From positions 1-6,864 of the forward strand of contig JABABF010000192.1 in assembly GCA_014238345.1 (NCBI GenBank): 6,864 nt of DNA, read 5' to 3'. Below the pieces are notes generated by a model. It had not been told where the DNA came from. It worked only from the letters and a program-made list of their open reading frames with translations, and did no database searches. Below are positions 4,635 through 6,864 of the stretch, one piece after another. Both the position numbers and the translations under genes were made by a program. The first letter of the stretch is position 1. Each line of letters opens with the position of its first letter. Source of the DNA: Gammaproteobacteria bacterium (lineage in GTDB: Bacteria; Pseudomonadota; Gammaproteobacteria; JABABF01).

Positions 4635-6562
4635 CAGAGTGCCGCCGGTGTCGGTTGTTTGCTCTGTTTATTGCCCGGCGAGACGCTGGACGGGGAGCCC
4701 TCAATGCGCTCTACATCGCCATCGCGATCGCTGTGCGCTGTGTGAGCCAAGATGCCATTGATGATAAAAGTCGCGGTGATGGGTGCGCCGTCGTAGTGAC
4801 ACAAGGCCTGTATATCCATCGCCGTGTTGCCACATTCTTGCACCAGCAAGGTACGCATCTGTGCATCGCGATTTTGCTCCACAATAAATAGCTGTGAATG
4901 GGAGGCACAAAACTCAGGCACTGCGGCGCTGAATGGAAAAGCACGCAAACGTAACATGTCTATCGCAATGCCCTGCTCCTCACCAATCCGCTGCACCGCT
5001 TCCAATGTTGAGTCTACGCTGCTACCGTAGCAGAGTACTCCTAGAGCGGCGGTGCCATCTCCGTGTGCAAGTATCGGCTTGGGTACCAACTCGGCCGCCC
5101 GCTGCCACTTGCGCAATAGGCGATCCATGTTGGCGGCATAATGCCCACCCTCTTCGCTGTAAATTGCATAGGAGTCGCGTGAAGTTCCACGGGTGAAAAA
5201 TGCGCCTTTTTCGGGGTGGGTGCCGGGCAGTGTGCGGGCGCAGATGCCGTCTCCCTCCTCGTCCAAATAGCGCCCATAACGCGCCTCGCGTTGCTCTAAG
5301 GCAGCGGCATCCAATAGCCGACCGCGCTCATAACGTCGTCCCTTCTGCCACTGCAATGGCGCGGACACATGATCGTTCATACCGGTATCCAGATCGGTCA
5401 TCACAATAATAGGTGTTTGTAATTGTTCAGCCAAATCAAAAGCTTGAGCACTTAATTCAAAGCATTCTGACACGCTACCTGGCAATAGCAAGACATGGCG
5501 GGTGTCGCCGTGTGAGGCATAGGCAGCCGCCAGTAAATCGGACTGCTGGGTGCGAGTCGGCAAGCCGGTAGACGGCCCAACGCGTTGCACATCGTAGATC
5601 ACCGCGGGCAACTCAGCGAAGTATCCCAAACCCAAAAACTCGGCCATCAGTGAAATGCCCGGACCGCTGGTGGCGGTGAAGGCGCGGGCACCATTCCAGC
5701 CAGCACCTATCACCATGCCAATAGCGGCCAACTCATCCTCGGCCTGCACCACCGCATAATGTGCCGCTCCGCTCGCATCATGGCGCAAGCGTTTGGCATA
5801 GCGCTCAAAAGCTTCTACCAGTGAGGTGGATGGAGTGATTGGATACCAAGCTGCCACTGTCGCGCCCGCATAGATAGCTCCCAGCGCCAAAGCGGTGTTG
5901 CCGTCGAGCAAAATAGCACGCTCCATGCTACGCTCACAGCGCTCGACACGCAGGTCGATAGATGGCAAATGCTCACGGGTATAAGCCCCGCTAAGTTCCA
6001 AGGCACGCTTGTTTAGCTGCACCAATTTCGGCTTGTGCCCAAACTGCTCCTCAAGCAAGCCGTGCATCACATCAAGCTCCACTCCTAACAATTCAACGAG
6101 TACCCCGACATAGCACATATTGCGTAGCAATTGCCGCTGACGAGACTGCGAGAACTCCTGAGCGCAGATGCGCGTCAGCGGCACTGGTAAATAATGGATG
6201 TCGTCTCGGTGCAGTGCAGGATTTAGTGGACGGGTCGAATCGTAGAGAAAATACCCCCCCGGCGACAGCTCGGCCAAGTCCTGCACGGCACTCTGCGGAT
6301 TGAGACCCACCACCAAATCTACCCCGCCACGCCGACCAACAAAACCGCGCTGGTTGACGCGCAGCTCAAACCAAGTCGGCAAGCCTTGAATATTTGACGG
6401 GAAAATATTTTTTGGCGTAACGCTGAGCCCCATACGGAACAGTGCCCAGGTGAACAGCCGATTGGTACTCGATGAGCCACTGCCATTGACCGTCGCAAAC
6501 TTAATGACGAAATCGTTGACTGCGGCCAGCGACCCTGGTGCCTCTGCCTTTATTTCAACCAC
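4634..6562 (-). CDS. korA: 2-oxoacid:ferredoxin oxidoreductase, fused gamma-alpha subunit (KorA-like)
   Basis: A 642-residue fusion of the gamma domain (about 15-205) and the alpha domain (about 215-605), the arrangement of two-subunit 2-oxoacid oxidoreductases. The gamma part has FATVNGSGSSSTNRLFTWALFRMG (23-44) and KNIFPSNIQGLPTWFELRV (51-69). The alpha part has YPITPST (240-246), whose Thr contacts the substrate in characterised homologues, then QAEDELAAIGMVIGAGWNGARAFTATSGPG (273-302) and GLPTRTQQSDL (333-343). It works with the beta subunit encoded next, to make acyl-CoA (probably succinyl-CoA), CO2 and reduced acceptor. The last ~35 residues are a Ser/Pro-rich, poorly conserved tail. 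The start is taken as GTG at 6562, 24 bases after the upstream stop, with only a weak AGG ribosome site 9 bases before it; no in-frame ATG occurs before residue 44, well inside the conserved gamma domain. Close packing with both neighbours indicates one operon. Confidence 0.93.
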   Translation of the reverse strand: MVEIKAEAPGSLAAVNDFVIKFATVNGSGSSSTNRLFTWALFRMGLSVTPKNIFPSNIQGLPTWFELRVNQRGFVGRRGGVDLVVGLNPQSAVQDLAELSPGGYFLYDSTRPLNPALHRDDIHYLPVPLTRICAQEFSQSRQRQLLRNMCYVGVLVELLGVELDVMHGLLEEQFGHKPKLVQLNKRALELSGAYTREHLPSIDLRVERCERSMERAILLDGNTALALGAIYAGATVAAWYPITPSTSLVEAFERYAKRLRHDASGAAHYAVVQAEDELAAIGMVIGAGWNGARAFTATSGPGISLMAEFLGLGYFAELPAVIYDVQRVGPSTGLPTRTQQSDLLAAAYASHGDTRHVLLLPGSVSECFELSAQAFDLAEQLQTPIIVMTDLDTGMNDHVSAPLQWQKGRRYERGRLLDAAALEQREARYGRYLDEEGDGICARTLPGTHPEKGAFFTRGTSRDSYAIYSEEGGHYAANMDRLLRKWQRAAELVPKPILAHGDGTAALGVLCYGSSVDSTLEAVQRIGEEQGIAIDMLRLRAFPFSAAVPEFCASHSQLFIVEQNRDAQMRTLLVQECGNTAMDIQALCHYDGAPITATFIINGILAHTAHSDRDGDVERIEGSPSSVSPGNKQSKQPTPAAL

Positions 6563-6586
6563 TGCTATAGGCCTGCCACTTGGTGC

Positions 6587-6864
6587 TTAGGCCGCATCCA
6601 CTGCCAAGGCCTGAGCGCTCTCTTGCTCACTCTCCCCGGCCTGAGTGACATGGTAGAGAAAACGTTGCATATCCCAAGCCGCTGTCGGACAACGCTCTGC
6701 ACATAATCCACAATGAAGACAGATGTTTTCGTCCTTGACCATGAAGCGCCCAGTAGCGAGTTGGTCGGCCAAATACAAGGGCTGATCTTTGTTGTTCGCC
6801 TTGGCGGTCAATTTGTTGGAGGCTCTTAATTGATCTTCCTCTTCGCCGCTATCGATGGCGGTAA
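6587..6864 (-). CDS. [4Fe-4S] ferredoxin-domain protein, C-terminal part; probable electron-transfer partner of KorAB
   Basis: The frame is open to the window edge, so the gene lacks its 5' part; 91 residues are visible. CLHCGLCAERCP gives the CxxCxxCxxxCP signature of one [4Fe-4S] cluster, preceded by GRFMVKDENI and followed by a short helix and an acidic/alanine tail. Upstream residues (SGEEEDQLRASNKLTAKA) continue without a stop, so this is the end of a larger protein rather than a free small ferredoxin. A TTG at 6811 could start a 74-residue ferredoxin, but it has no clear support. From memory of similar operons, the full protein may be an FAD/NAD(P)-binding oxidoreductase of glutamate-synthase-small-subunit type with a C-terminal cluster. 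The catalytic part is not visible, so this is inference. It ends 24 bases before the korA start and is first of the three genes, as expected of an electron acceptor for KorAB. Confidence 0.8.
   Translation of the reverse strand, partial: TAIDSGEEEDQLRASNKLTAKANNKDQPLYLADQLATGRFMVKDENICLHCGLCAERCPTAAWDMQRFLYHVTQAGESEQESAQALAVDAA

Overview
The window looks like an ordinary chromosomal stretch from a proteobacterium, most likely a gammaproteobacterium. This rests on moderate GC, recognisable Shine-Dalgarno sites, and a KorAB of the type found in respiring proteobacteria. The lineage is inferred from protein character alone; no rRNA or other marker gene is present. No phage, IS, CRISPR or defence genes are visible.

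Layout. Positions 1-1195 (+) hold the 3' end of a medium-chain (CurA/leukotriene-B4-dehydrogenase-like) oxidoreductase, then a complete short-chain dehydrogenase. Positions 1205-1254 form a long imperfect hairpin. It precedes a GTG-started gene (1286-2944, +) encoding a 552-residue protein made almost wholly of twelve kinesin-light-chain-type TPR repeats. A small two-helix membrane protein gene (3017-3223, +) with a good ribosome binding site follows. Positions 3224-3581 are non-coding and separate two converging transcription units; they contain a candidate terminator for the minus-strand operon and other small inverted repeats. Positions 3582-6864 (-) carry, in transcription order, the C-terminal part of a [4Fe-4S] protein (truncated by the window edge), the fused gamma-alpha subunit of a 2-oxoacid:ferredoxin oxidoreductase (korA-like), and its beta subunit (korB-like). 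The last two share a TGATG stop/start overlap.

How the genes fit together. The minus-strand genes form a convincing operon for CoA-dependent oxidative decarboxylation (or reductive carboxylation) of a 2-oxoacid, probably 2-oxoglutarate. Electrons probably pass from the beta-subunit [4Fe-4S] cluster to the iron-sulfur partner encoded just upstream. The two dehydrogenases at the left look like accessory carbonyl/alcohol metabolism of unknown substrate. The TPR protein is a scaffold without a catalytic domain, and its partner is not evident unless it is the small membrane protein.

I did not find a clearly new biological system. The points most worth a second look are the 15-position hairpin before the TPR gene, the regularly spaced cysteines in the TPR array, the small membrane protein, and the make-up of the Kor operon.
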